64,000 nucleotides of DNA from Corynebacterium afermentans subsp. lipophilum (GCF_030408375.1 NZ_CP046530.1:186001-250000), one strand, 5' to 3'; positions 17,127 to 26,010 are shown, counted from the stretch's first letter. The notes: generated by a model from the sequence alone, not told the origin. Made by a program: numbers and translations.

Positions 17127-17751
17127 ACACGTTACTCACGCCTTGGCGCACATCACGCCACTCGGCCAGCTTGTTCTGGCCCTTTTGAATCAAGTAGCCG
17201 ACAGTCGAGCCGAGCACCACGCCCAGAAGCATCGCCAACAGCGGGTAGTCCTGCAAGATGCGCCCACCCAGGTAGCCGACGCCGACGCTCAACAACGCCC
17301 ACAGAATCACGCCGATGGTGTCGAAGAAGACGAACTTGAACCAGTTGTAGCGCACCGACCCCAGCACAATCGTGGCCACCCAGCGCGCCCAAGGAATGAA
17401 ACGCGCGACGATAAGCGTCGCGCCCGCGCCGCGGTTCATGTTCCGGCGCACCCACCGGATCGCCTGGCCCGCCTTCGACTCCGGGTCCAGCGCCTCCACC
17501 CGGCCGATGAGCTTGCCACCGAGCGCGAAGCAGATGTTGTCGCCGATGATCCCGCCGATGATCGCCGCAACGATCACGCCCCACACGCTCGGCACCCCGC
17601 GGGAGGCGGAAAACGCGCCCGCCAAGTTCAGCACCGTCTCCGACGGCACCACGGGCGCCAGCGCATCAGCGACAATAAGTACTGTCACCAGCGGGTAAAA
17701 CACCGGCATCGCCATGAGCGTGTGCAGGAAATCGATGAGGGAATCGACCAC
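17125..17751 (-). CDS. DedA-family membrane protein
   Basis: A 208-residue SNARE-associated/DedA (VTT domain) protein. Members are lipid scramblases or transporters important for membrane homeostasis. The family motif is visible as ...FIPWARWVATIVLGSVRYNWFKF with the conserved arginine/proline pair, plus several transmembrane helices. The frame extends to 17796, but the GTG at 17751, preceded by AAGGA at proper distance, gives the normal DedA N-terminus (VVDSLIDFLHTL). The stop is 45 bases from the cspA stop, so the cspA terminator lies between convergent genes. Confidence 0.87.
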   Translation of the reverse strand: MVDSLIDFLHTLMAMPVFYPLVTVLIVADALAPVVPSETVLNLAGAFSASRGVPSVWGVIVAAIIGGIIGDNICFALGGKLIGRVEALDPESKAGQAIRWVRRNMNRGAGATLIVARFIPWARWVATIVLGSVRYNWFKFVFFDTIGVILWALLSVGVGYLGGRILQDYPLLAMLLGVVLGSTVGYLIQKGQNKLAEWRDVRQGVSNV

Positions 17752-17887
17752 GTAGACGCATCCTTTCCGCCCCCGGCCAATACGGCACCGGGGCACCCGA
17801 GCAGTGTAGTCCTATTACCCGGGTGCACAATCGTGTGCTAGTTGTCTGTTAGGCAATAACTCTGTGCAAAGCGAGGTGTCAGTCAAC

Positions 17888-20758
17888 GTGGCTGAAGGCG
17901 GCAAGACTCTGGTGATCGTGGAGTCCGCGACGAAGGCGAAGAAGATCCAGAAGTACCTGGGCGACGACTTTATTGTGGAAGCCTCCGTCGGCCACATCCG
18001 TGACCTGCCCGGCCGCGCCGCCGACATCCCCGCCAAGTACAAGAAGGAGGCGTGGGCGAAACTCGGCGTCAACCCCGAAGACGGCTTCACGCCCATCTAC
18101 GTCGTCTCCGCGGACAAGAAAAAGAAGGTCACCGACCTCAAATCCAAGCTCAAGCAGGCCGACAAACTCCTGCTCGCGACAGACCCCGACCGCGAAGGCG
18201 AAGCCATTGCCTGGCACTTGCTGGAAACCCTCAAGCCCAAGGTGCCGGTGGAGCGCATGGTGTTCAACGAGATCACCGAATCCGCCATCCGCGAAGCCGC
18301 CGAAAACACCCGCGAGCTGGACATGGCGCTCGTCGACGCCCAGGAGACCCGCCGCATCCTCGACCGCCTCTACGGCTACGAAGTCTCGCCCGTGTTGTGG
18401 AAGAAGGTCATGCCGCGCCTGTCCGCCGGGCGCGTGCAGTCCGTGGCCACCCGCGTCATCGTCGAGCGCGAGCGCGAACGCATGGCCTTCATCTCTGCCG
18501 AATATTGGGATCTGGTGGCGGAGCTGCACAAGGACGAGACGTTCGACGCGAAGCTCGTCGCGCTCGACGGCAAGCGCATCGCCCAGGGCCGCGATTTCGA
18601 TGACCGCGGGCGGCTGAAGGGCGAGGCGGTGGTCGTCGATAAGCAAAAGGCGCACTCGCTTGCCGACGCGCTGGGCACCGCGCCCATGCACGTCACCGCA
18701 GTGGAGGAAAAGCCCTACTCGCGCAAACCGTACGCGCCGTTCATGACCTCCACGCTGCAGCAAGAAGCCGGGCGTAAACTGCACTTCACCTCCGCGCGCA
18801 CCATGCGCATCGCGCAACGGCTGTACGAAAACGGCCACATCACCTACATGCGTACAGACTCGACCTCCCTGTCCAAGCAGGGCCTCGATGCCGCGCGCTC
18901 CGCCGCCCGCGAACTGTACGGTGCCGATTACGTCACCGATGCGCCGCGCATCTACGACCGAAAAGTGAAAAACTCGCAGGAAGCCCACGAAGCCATCCGC
19001 CCCGCCGGCGAACGCTTCGCCACCCCCGGGCAACTGGCGGGGTCCTTGGACGCCGAGGAGTTCAAACTCTACGAACTCATCTGGGCGCGCACCGTCGCCT
19101 CCCAGATGCAAGACGCCCGCGGCACCTCAATGAAGGTCACCGTCGCCGGCGACGCCGCCGGGGAGAAGTGCGAGTTCGCCGCCACCGGCCGCACCGTCAC
19201 CTTCCCCGGCTGGCTCCGCGCCTACTCCGACCGCCAAGCCAACGAAACCCGCCTGCCGCAACTGGCCAAGGGCGACGAGTTGGCCACGCAGAAGGTCACG
19301 GCCGACGGCCACTCCACCAACCCGCCGGCGCGCTACACCGAAGCCTCGCTGGTGAAAAAGATGGAGGAGCTCGGCATCGGGCGCCCGTCGACCTACGCGT
19401 CGATCATCAAAACCATCCAGGACCGCGGCTACGTCTTCGTCCGCGGCAACGCGCTGGTGCCGTCCTGGGTCGCGTTCTCCGTGGTGGGCCTGCTGGAGAA
19501 CAACTTCGATGCGCTGGTGGACTACGACTTCACCTCGTCCATGGAAGACGAGCTCGACGAAATCGCCCACGGCAACCAGGACCGCACCAAGTGGCTGTCC
19601 GGCTTCTACTTCGGCGACGCCGACGCGCGCGAATCCATGGCGCAGGCACTCGCGCGCCGTGGCGGGCTGAAGCACATGATCGAGAACAACCTCGAAGCCA
19701 TCGACGCGCGCGCCGCGAACTCGCTGACGCTTTTCGACGATGCCGAAGGCCGCCCCGTCGTCGTCCGCGTCGGCCGCTACGGGCCCTACATCGAGCGCGT
19801 GATCGGCGAGAAGGACGGCGAGCCCGAGTACCAGCGCGCCAACCTGCCCGAGTCCGCCACCCCGGACGAAATCACCCTGGAGATGGCAGAAAAACTCTTC
19901 GCCACCCCGCAGTCCGGCCGCGAACTCGGCGTCAACCCTGACAACGGCCGCACCGTGGTGGCGAAGGAGGGCCGCTTCGGCCCGTACGTCACGGAGCTCG
20001 TGCGTGACGACGAGCGCGCCACCGCCGAAGCCCGCGCCGAAGAAATCATCGCCGCAGAGCGCGCCGAAGAGGATAAGCAGCGCGCCGAGGAAGGCAAACG
20101 CGCGAAGAACTGGGAGACCAAGACCGCGGCTGCTCAGAAGGAAAAGCGCATGGCGCAGCTTGTCGACGAGCAGCTCAAGCCCGCCACCGCGTCCCTGTTC
20201 TCCTCGATGGAGCCGTCGAGCGTCACCTTCGACGAGGCGATGCAGCTGCTGTCACTGCCGCGTGAAGTCGGTGAGGACCCGGCGGACGGCGAGATGATCA
20301 CCGCCCAGAACGGCCGCTACGGCCCGTACCTGAAGAAGGGCTCCGACTCGCGCTCGCTGGCCAGCGAAGACCAGATCTTCTCCATCACCTTGGATGAGGC
20401 CCGCCGCATCTACGCCGAGCCGAAGCGCCGCGGGCGCGCCGCCGCGAAGCCGCCGCTGAAGATGCTCGGCGACAACGACGTCTCCGGCAAGCCCATGACC
20501 GTCAAGGACGGCCGCTTCGGCCCGTACGTCACCGACGGCGAGACGAACGCGTCCCTGCAGCGCGGCGACACCCCGGAAACCATGACGGACCAGCGCGCCA
20601 ACGAGCTGCTCTCCGCCCGCCGCGCCCGCGAGGCGGAAGGCGGCGGCAAGAAAGCCACCAAGAAGAAGGCGACCAAAAAGGCCAGCAAGAAGGCCGCCAA
20701 GAAGGCTACGAAGCCGAAGCAGACCACGAAGCGCGTAGTGAAGGCCCGCAAGCGCTAA
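17888..20758 (+). CDS. topA: DNA topoisomerase I
   Basis: A 956-residue type IA topoisomerase that relaxes negative supercoils. The Toprim motif is VAEGGKTLVIVESATKAKKI at the start, with the DPDREGEA acid cluster near 105. The active tyrosine is in ITYMRTDSTSLS near 320. C-terminal repeats (GRFGPYV, GRYGPYL, GRFGPYV) are the zinc-less DNA-binding domains of actinobacterial enzymes, ending in a lysine-rich tail (KKATKKKATKKASKKAAKK). In-frame GTG codons at 17864 and 17876 are alternatives; GTG 17888 gives the usual N-terminus. Confidence 0.95.
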   Translation: MAEGGKTLVIVESATKAKKIQKYLGDDFIVEASVGHIRDLPGRAADIPAKYKKEAWAKLGVNPEDGFTPIYVVSADKKKKVTDLKSKLKQADKLLLATDPDREGEAIAWHLLETLKPKVPVERMVFNEITESAIREAAENTRELDMALVDAQETRRILDRLYGYEVSPVLWKKVMPRLSAGRVQSVATRVIVERERERMAFISAEYWDLVAELHKDETFDAKLVALDGKRIAQGRDFDDRGRLKGEAVVVDKQKAHSLADALGTAPMHVTAVEEKPYSRKPYAPFMTSTLQQEAGRKLHFTSARTMRIAQRLYENGHITYMRTDSTSLSKQGLDAARSAARELYGADYVTDAPRIYDRKVKNSQEAHEAIRPAGERFATPGQLAGSLDAEEFKLYELIWARTVASQMQDARGTSMKVTVAGDAAGEKCEFAATGRTVTFPGWLRAYSDRQANETRLPQLAKGDELATQKVTADGHSTNPPARYTEASLVKKMEELGIGRPSTYASIIKTIQDRGYVFVRGNALVPSWVAFSVVGLLENNFDALVDYDFTSSMEDELDEIAHGNQDRTKWLSGFYFGDADARESMAQALARRGGLKHMIENNLEAIDARAANSLTLFDDAEGRPVVVRVGRYGPYIERVIGEKDGEPEYQRANLPESATPDEITLEMAEKLFATPQSGRELGVNPDNGRTVVAKEGRFGPYVTELVRDDERATAEARAEEIIAAERAEEDKQRAEEGKRAKNWETKTAAAQKEKRMAQLVDEQLKPATASLFSSMEPSSVTFDEAMQLLSLPREVGEDPADGEMITAQNGRYGPYLKKGSDSRSLASEDQIFSITLDEARRIYAEPKRRGRAAAKPPLKMLGDNDVSGKPMTVKDGRFGPYVTDGETNASLQRGDTPETMTDQRANELLSARRAREAEGGGKKATKKKATKKASKKAAKKATKPKQTTKRVVKARKR

Positions 20759-20776
20759 AACTGGGCAACGTATACT

Positions 20777-20806
20777 GCGGTGGTGCTGTTGCGCCACCGC
20801 GTTTTG
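20777..20806 (+). terminator. Probable topA terminator
   Basis: A seven-base perfect stem (GCGGTGG / CCACCGC) with a ten-base loop followed by GTTTT. A TATACT word (20771-20776) just before it could instead be a -10 box for the HNH leader. Confidence 0.5.
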
Positions 20807-20812
20807 CGTTCC

Positions 20813-20896
20813 TGTGGACAACTGTGTTGCGGCGTCAACAACCGGCGGTGCTTATCCACAGATTTTTATTTGGGTCTTGTTCGGGTTGTGTCGCCG
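20813..20896 (+). promoter_or_regulatory. Leader of the HNH gene with two DnaA-box words
   Basis: TGTGGACAA (complement of TTGTCCACA) is at 20813-20821 and TTATCCACA at 20852-20860. The part from 20824 to about 20895 is similar to the leader of the ssd/tad operon. Binding by DnaA is not shown; these words match the consensus exactly. Confidence 0.5.
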
Positions 20897-20912
20897 CCAT
20901 AGCTTTCGGGCC

Positions 20913-21950
20913 ATGAACTTCACCGACTTTGTCTCCGCAGGTGTGGGTGTCCTAGCCGACTTCGACCGCGACACCGCTATGGCCGCCGGCCTGTCCACCG
21001 GCCGGGTCCGCGATTTGGCGCGGGTGCACCACGCGTATTACGGGCCGACCCAGTTCACTCGCAAACAACGCGACGCACTCGAGGCTGCTCACGGTTTGCC
21101 GGTCGAGCAGCTCGTGCATATCGAGAAAAAGTTGCTCGCCGTCGAAGGAGCCGCGGAACGCTGGCGCATCCGGTTGGACCTGGTGCGCCACCGCGGCTCG
21201 TATAGGGCACTGACCAAGCGCATCAAACGGTTAATCAAACAACCCGTCAAACCCGCCCCACCCTCGTGCAGGTTTTCCCGCTCGAAAGCGGGCATGCGCA
21301 CCATGATCCTGACCTACAACGAGCGCGACCTCGCCGACCTTGAGCACCTGCTGCGCCAACTCATCGACGCAGACGACCCAGCCGCCGCCCAAATGGCCCA
21401 CACCCTCATCAGCATCCTGCGCGACGGCAAAGGCATACCGAAGGCGAATTTCCGGCCGATCATCCTGGTGCCGATCGCCGACTGGGCCCGCATCCAATCC
21501 GGCACCGGCGATGAGGTCACGCTGATCTGCACCGACGGCACCACCATGACGGGTGCGGAATACATGGAGCACGAATTCGGCGACATACTCGAAGTTGCCG
21601 CGTTCCACCCCCAAGAAGGCCCCGTCAACCTCTACCACGCAAAGCGCTGCGCCAACCCCAAACAAAAGACCATGTCGAAACTGCTCTGCCCGTCGTGCGC
21701 GTTTCCCGACTGCAGGCATTCGGCGGAGACCACACAAACGCACCACATCAACGCCTGGCGCTTCGGTGGGATGACCAACATGGACAACCTCGCCGAGTTG
21801 TGCCCGTTCCATAACGGGGTCAACGCCGACAACCGCAACGGCCAGTTCGGCTACATCGACAACCCCAACGCGCGGATCCACTGGGTCGCGCCCAACGGAG
21901 TCAAAGTGCCCATGACCACCCCAGGGGCGATGGAGCTGCTCTTCGACTGA
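20913..21950 (+). CDS. HNH endonuclease signature protein (13E12/DUF222-like)
   Basis: A 345-residue protein. The C-terminal HNH domain is complete: CPSCAFPDC, THHINAWRFGG, then NLAELCPFHNGVNAD, with paired cysteines as zinc ligands. The N-terminal 230 residues are helical and basic, as in the DUF222/13E12 repeat proteins that occur in many copies in actinobacterial genomes. Such genes are often strain-variable. The chosen ATG gives MNFTDFVSAGVGVL; the upstream frame to 20814 runs through the DnaA-box leader and is not coding. It stands alone between topA and cya. Cellular role unknown, possibly self-spreading or DNA-processing. Confidence 0.8.
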   Translation: MNFTDFVSAGVGVLADFDRDTAMAAGLSTGRVRDLARVHHAYYGPTQFTRKQRDALEAAHGLPVEQLVHIEKKLLAVEGAAERWRIRLDLVRHRGSYRALTKRIKRLIKQPVKPAPPSCRFSRSKAGMRTMILTYNERDLADLEHLLRQLIDADDPAAAQMAHTLISILRDGKGIPKANFRPIILVPIADWARIQSGTGDEVTLICTDGTTMTGAEYMEHEFGDILEVAAFHPQEGPVNLYHAKRCANPKQKTMSKLLCPSCAFPDCRHSAETTQTHHINAWRFGGMTNMDNLAELCPFHNGVNADNRNGQFGYIDNPNARIHWVAPNGVKVPMTTPGAMELLFD

Positions 21951-21965
21951 ACCGCACCCCGGACA

Positions 21966-21985
21966 CCCCGCCCCATCAGGCGGGG
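21966..21985. terminator. Bidirectional hairpin between the HNH gene and cya
   Basis: Seven-base perfect stem CCCCGCC / GGCGGGG with a six-base loop in the 54 bases between two convergent stops. No T-run, so efficiency as an intrinsic terminator is uncertain. Confidence 0.45.
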
Positions 21986-22004
21986 CAACACGCATGCCCA
22001 AAAA

Positions 22005-23528
22005 CTACGAGCGGTCGGCCAACGTGGAGCGCACTGGGCGCGCCAGCTGCGTCATCTTGCCGCGGCCGCGCAGCTCCACGGACTTCATCAGCGTCCAGCG
22101 CTGCTGCTCCACCTCGTTCGCCGCGCGCAGGGTCGCGGCGTTGGTCAGCACCAGGCCCGGGGTGTCCTTCGCCATATCGGTCAGGCGCGCCGCGGCGTTG
22201 ACGGCGTCGCCGATCACGGTGTACTCGAAGCGGTCCGAGCCGCCGATGTGGCCCGCCACCACGTGCCCGGACGCCACGCCGATGCCGGCGCGCAGCTCCT
22301 GGCCGGCCAGGTCCCGTTGGAGTTCGCGGGCGGTTTGGAGGGCGTGCGACGCGGCGTCGTGAAGCGAAACGGGCGCCCCGAACACGGCCAAGGCCGCATC
22401 GCCCTGGAACTTGTTAATCACGCCCTTGTTGCGGTGCACCACCTCGACGACGACGTCGAAGAAGTCGTTCAACGCAGCGACGACCTCCTCCGGGGTGTGG
22501 TCCACGGCGTAGGTGGTGGACCCGACGACGTCGATGAACAGCACCGCCACCTTGCGCTCCTCGCCGCCGAGCTCCGGGATCTCCTCCAGCGCCTTCTGCG
22601 CCACCTCCGCGCCGACGTACTGGCCGAAGATGTCGCGGACGCGCTGGCGGTCGCGCAGCCCCTTCATCATCTCGTTGAACCCTGCCTGCAGCACGCCGAT
22701 CTCGGAACCGTCGTAGATGTCCACCTGCGTGTTCTGCTCGCCCCGGCGCACACGGTTGATCGCCGCCTGCAGCTCCTTGATCGGGTCGACCACGCTCATG
22801 ATCACCAGCGCGGTGCCCACAAACCCGGTGGCCATGCCGGCAGTGATCAGCGCGACAATAGCGGAGGTGAGCTCGCCCACGTTGCCGGTGAAGTAGCCGT
22901 GGCGCTGCGCCACCGTCAGCAGCAAAACGCCCACCATCGGCACGGCAGAGGTGGTGAACCACGTCAGGTACAGCTGCCACTTGATCGGAGGCTGCAGCGT
23001 GGAGTCCTCGAAGCGGCGCGCCAGTGCGGAGGCGGCGATGGGGCGCACGAGGCGCTCGGCCTGCAGGTAGGTCAGCACCGCGGTGACGAAGGCAGTCAGC
23101 GAGGCGGTGGCGAGGACGACGGTGGCTAGGCGGGCGTCGACACGCCAGGCCCCCACGGTGACAATCGCGATGCCGATACCCCACACGCCCACCACAATGA
23201 TGGTTTGCAGCACCGGCAGCCGCATGACCAGGTGGCGCACCATGTTCGGGTCGTGCCCGTCGGGGTGGCGCTGCCATTCCAGCACGGGCCGGAACAGGTA
23301 CAGCGTGACCACAATGCCCAGCACGACGGCGACGGCCGCGTAGATCACGCCGATGGCGCCGAGTTGCCCGCCGAGGCCGAGTTCACGCACTTCCGGCATG
23401 GGGATGAGGTAGCGCACGAACAGCATCGAGCCGATGGCGGCGATGACGTTGGTTCCCAGCACGGTCGCGGCATACAGGGGCCATGACGTGCCCCAGAGCC
23501 ACCGCAGCTCGCGCCAGAATCGTTCCAT
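22005..23528 (-). CDS. cya: Membrane-bound class III adenylate cyclase
   Basis: A 507-residue protein with six predicted transmembrane helices (about 15-260), a HAMP-type linker (about 260-315) and a C-terminal class III cyclase domain. Metal and catalytic motifs are seen in FIDVVGSTTYA, NKFQGDAALAVFGAP and DRFEYTVIGDAVNAAARL. It makes cAMP from ATP, the ligand of GlxR encoded at 3256-3939. Synteny topA-cya-holB fits corynebacteria. A -10-like TAAGGT lies eight bases before the ATG, so the mRNA may be leaderless. Confidence 0.92.
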   Translation of the reverse strand: MERFWRELRWLWGTSWPLYAATVLGTNVIAAIGSMLFVRYLIPMPEVRELGLGGQLGAIGVIYAAVAVVLGIVVTLYLFRPVLEWQRHPDGHDPNMVRHLVMRLPVLQTIIVVGVWGIGIAIVTVGAWRVDARLATVVLATASLTAFVTAVLTYLQAERLVRPIAASALARRFEDSTLQPPIKWQLYLTWFTTSAVPMVGVLLLTVAQRHGYFTGNVGELTSAIVALITAGMATGFVGTALVIMSVVDPIKELQAAINRVRRGEQNTQVDIYDGSEIGVLQAGFNEMMKGLRDRQRVRDIFGQYVGAEVAQKALEEIPELGGEERKVAVLFIDVVGSTTYAVDHTPEEVVAALNDFFDVVVEVVHRNKGVINKFQGDAALAVFGAPVSLHDAASHALQTARELQRDLAGQELRAGIGVASGHVVAGHIGGSDRFEYTVIGDAVNAAARLTDMAKDTPGLVLTNAATLRAANEVEQQRWTLMKSVELRGRGKMTQLARPVRSTLADRS

Positions 23529-23536
23529 GGTGTATC

Positions 23537-23557
23537 ACCTTAGCGCGCGGGTACTGT
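23537..23557. promoter_or_regulatory. Divergent leaderless promoters of cya and holB
   Basis: Only 37 bases separate the two starts. On the minus strand TAAGGT (23542-23537) is eight bases before the cya ATG. On the plus strand TACTGT (23552-23557) is eight bases before the holB GTG. The two core promoters must overlap and probably compete. Confidence 0.5.
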
Positions 23558-23565
23558 GATCATTC

Positions 23566-24765
23566 GTGACTACCCGTAGCGTCAGTGAGCGGCTTGCCGG
23601 TACGCCGGCGGTGCGCGAGGCAATCATGTCGGCGGCGAGGGCCGCAAGGCTTGGCGACGGCTACGCCATGACCCACGCCTGGCTTTTCACCGGCCCTCCG
23701 GGGGCGGGCCGCTCGCAGGCTGCGTTGGCGTTCGCGGCGGCGCTGATGTGCACGGACCCGGACGAGATCGGGTGCGGGCGCTGCGAGGCGTGCCGGCTGG
23801 CGTTGGCGGGCACGCACACTGATCTGTTGCACGTGGTGCCGCAGCGGGTGAACATCCCGGTTGATTACGTGCGGCGCACGATCGTGCCGCAAGCAGCCCG
23901 CCTGCCGACGGTCGCCGCCTGGCGCGTCATCGTCATCGAAAACGCCGACCGGTTGAACACGGACGCCGCCGACGCGTTGCTGAAGACCGTGGAGGAGCCG
24001 CCGGAGCACACCGTGATCATCATGTGCGCCCCGTCGGCGGACCCGCAGGACTTTTCGCAGACGCTGCGGTCGCGCTGCCGCCACCTGTACGTGCCGGCGC
24101 CGACGGAGGACGAGGTCGTGCGCATCCTGGTCGAGGAGGAGGGCGCGAGCGAGCACGACGCGCGTCTTGCCGCCGCCGCGACGATGCGGCACGTGGGGCG
24201 GGCGCGGCTACTGGTGCGCTCCGACCAGGTGCAAAAACGCCGCTCCATGGCGATCAACCTGGCGGAGCTGGTGTTCCACGGCGCGCAGGCGTTCCAGGCC
24301 GTCGGCGGTCTGGTCAAAGCGGCGGAAACCGAGGCGGTGGAGGCCCACAAGGCCGAGGACGAAGCCGAGCGCGCGAAGCTGGAAAACGCGCTCGGCATGG
24401 GCGCGAAAGGCAAGGGGGCGGGCAGGGCGTTGGGTGGCGTTGCGTCGTCGATAAAAGCGCTCGAAGAGGAGCAGAAGAAACGCGGCACCCGCCGCAAACG
24501 CGACATGTTCGACCTGGTCCTGGTGGACCTGGCGGGGGTGTACCGCGACGCCATGATCATCCAGTCCGGCGCCGGCCTTGCCCTGATCCACCCGGACTAC
24601 GAGGGCTTGGCGCGAGAGATCGCGGAGCGCACCACCCCAGAAGGCCTGGTGGAGTGCCAGGAGGCCATCGCGCAGTGCCGGGAGCGACTGGCGCAGCAGG
24701 TGCAGCCGGCGGTGGCGTTTGGTGGGATGCTCGGCCGCATTCGGCTCGCCTGCAAGGTGTCCTGA
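23566..24765 (+). CDS. holB: DNA polymerase III subunit delta'
   Basis: A 399-residue clamp-loader subunit. AAA+ fold with a degenerate P-loop GPPGAGRSQ (about 43-51; lysine replaced by arginine), consistent with delta' not needing ATPase activity. A zinc module CxxC-type cluster (CGRCEAC near 69-75), the sensor region ADALLKTVEEPPEHT, and the SRC-like motif SQTLRSRCRH follow. A charged insertion (about 250-305) is longer than in E. coli. GTG start with a likely leaderless promoter. Confidence 0.92.
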   Translation: MTTRSVSERLAGTPAVREAIMSAARAARLGDGYAMTHAWLFTGPPGAGRSQAALAFAAALMCTDPDEIGCGRCEACRLALAGTHTDLLHVVPQRVNIPVDYVRRTIVPQAARLPTVAAWRVIVIENADRLNTDAADALLKTVEEPPEHTVIIMCAPSADPQDFSQTLRSRCRHLYVPAPTEDEVVRILVEEEGASEHDARLAAAATMRHVGRARLLVRSDQVQKRRSMAINLAELVFHGAQAFQAVGGLVKAAETEAVEAHKAEDEAERAKLENALGMGAKGKGAGRALGGVASSIKALEEEQKKRGTRRKRDMFDLVLVDLAGVYRDAMIIQSGAGLALIHPDYEGLAREIAERTTPEGLVECQEAIAQCRERLAQQVQPAVAFGGMLGRIRLACKVS

Positions 24766-24830
24766 GCTGCCGGTTTCTTAGTTGCCCTCGGCTGCACTAC
24801 ACTTTCACGGTGGTGCATCTTGCATGCCCG

Positions 24831-24906
24831 GCCACTATAGCTCAGTCGGTAGAGCATCTCACTCGTAATGAGAAGGTCGCGAGTTCGATTCTCGCTGGTG
24901 GCTCCA
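24831..24906 (+). tRNA. tRNA-Thr (anticodon CGT)
   Basis: Full cloverleaf: acceptor GCCACTA / TGGTGGC, D-loop with AGCTCAGTCGGTAGAGC, anticodon stem TCTCA/TGAGA with loop CTCGTAA, T-arm GCGAG-TTCGATT-CTCGC, and encoded CCA. Anticodon CGT reads ACG (threonine). It marks the left edge of an accessory island, a common integration target. Confidence 0.96.
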
Positions 24907-24908
24907 CC

Positions 24909-24950
24909 AAAAGCCCAGTTAAACACCCGTTTTAACTGGGCTTTCTTTTC
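24909..24950 (+). terminator. tRNA-Thr terminator
   Basis: A 14-base stem (AAAGCCCAGTTAAA / TTTAACTGGGCTTT) followed by CTTTTC directly behind the CCA end. Confidence 0.88.
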
Positions 24951-25002
24951 GTCTCCAACATTTCGCGTTGTCCCGAGTTGTCCCAGGTTGTTTCTTTTAT
25001 TG

Positions 25003-25032
25003 GCGCACACAGAGCGCACACAGAGCGCACAC
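25003..25032 (+). repeat. Tandem 11-base repeat (2.7 copies)
   Basis: GCGCACACAGA at 25003-25013 and 25014-25024 and GCGCACAC at 25025-25032, just upstream of the DUF6941 gene. It could be an operator bound by one of the downstream proteins. Confidence 0.7.
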
Positions 25033-25056
25033 GCGCCGCTGTGGTTAACTGAGTCC

Positions 25057-25458
25057 ATGACTGCGGAACTTGACTACGCGTTTCTGGCGGAATTCGCGAA
25101 AACGGAAAAAGGGACGCTTAGCGTCATCGGAGGCAGCTTTACCCAGGTGGTCTCGCATAGCTATCCGGGAATGATGGAGCTATCCGTCGCTGGGCGCATT
25201 CGTCGTCTGGAAGAGGATCCCGCGCCTCTTGTGTCGATCCGTTTCTACGCAGACGGTGATGACGCGGATCTGGTCTCGACAGAGCGTTTTCTCGAAGACG
25301 AGGACGATGCAGTGCACTACGCCGGGAAAGTGGCGTCTATTTTCGTGCTTAGGGGGCCGCTATTCCTGGAGAAGCCGGGTCTCTACTGGTGCGAGATCAG
25401 TATCAATGGAGAAGTGGTGCGAAAGCTTGCTTTCGAGGCGCTCCCCGCAGATGACTAG
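25057..25458 (+). CDS. DUF6941-like hypothetical protein
   Basis: A 133-residue soluble protein, begun MTAELDYAFLAEFAKTEKG, rich in beta-strands. It resembles DUF6941 proteins (a short N-terminal 'GxLSVIGGSF' strand pair followed by a beta-sandwich). Function unknown. It is the first gene behind tRNA-Thr and overlaps the DUF4258 gene by eight bases, so the three small genes form an operon. Codon use is less GC-rich than in the surrounding core genes, in line with acquisition. Confidence 0.65.
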   Translation: MTAELDYAFLAEFAKTEKGTLSVIGGSFTQVVSHSYPGMMELSVAGRIRRLEEDPAPLVSIRFYADGDDADLVSTERFLEDEDDAVHYAGKVASIFVLRGPLFLEKPGLYWCEISINGEVVRKLAFEALPADD

Positions 25459-25684
25459 CGAACTCGTCCTAACCGCGCACGCGCGTCGGCGTATGAGGCA
25501 GCGCGGAATCAGCCAGAACGAAATCCTCCAAGTGCTGCGAGATCCCGAAACGAGATTTCCAGGTAAGAGTCCGGGTACTACCCAGTACCGCAAAAAGTTG
25601 GGTAATGTCATTTGCGTTGTGGCCGTCGATGACGAGTACCCATGGAAAATAGTTACGGTGTTTAGCGTGGAAGAGGGGTTTTAG
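25451..25684 (+). CDS. DUF4258 protein, possible toxin
   Basis: A 77-residue basic protein with the DUF4258 pattern: HARRRMRQRGIS near the start, then ILQVLRDPET, a Tyr/Arg core and a final hydrophobic strand (WKIVTVFSV). The fold is thought to be related to RelE/BrnT-type toxins. It overlaps the upstream gene and is followed two bases later by a DUF2283 gene, the usual partner. A toxin-antitoxin function is inferred from family pairing only. Confidence 0.72.
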   Translation: MTSELVLTAHARRRMRQRGISQNEILQVLRDPETRFPGKSPGTTQYRKKLGNVICVVAVDDEYPWKIVTVFSVEEGF

Positions 25685-25686
25685 GC

Positions 25687-26010
25687 ATGAGTTTGGAGGT
25701 TTCATACGGCACTGAGTCGGGAGTCGCGTACATCCAGCTGAATAACGAGAAGATAGCGACCTCCAGGGAACTGGAAGAAGCCGTAGTAGTGGACGTCGAT
25801 GAATACGGGTGTGCAGTGGGTGTCGAAATCCTGAACTTGCGTGCAATCCCCTCAGCTGAATACATCGCGAAACTCGTTCATGTGAAAAAAGCGGATATGA
25901 GAGCGCTGCAGGTGTACTTGCGTCAACTGATGGGACTGACTTTTACGAATAGCTCGCTCACCCGTCGCTCGCGGGTGCAGGTCGAATCGGCCGAAGGCGA
26001 ACTCGTCTAG
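25687..26010 (+). CDS. DUF2283 protein, possible antitoxin
   Basis: A 107-residue protein with the DUF2283 signature YGTESGVAYIQL followed by VVVDVDEYGCAVGVEIL. The second half (from about residue 60) is an extra helical segment with a basic/Ser-rich stretch not usual in the short DUF2283 proteins; it could bind DNA or the partner. It is last in the three-gene cassette and is followed by a strong terminator. Confidence 0.72.
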   Translation: MSLEVSYGTESGVAYIQLNNEKIATSRELEEAVVVDVDEYGCAVGVEILNLRAIPSAEYIAKLVHVKKADMRALQVYLRQLMGLTFTNSSLTRRSRVQVESAEGELV

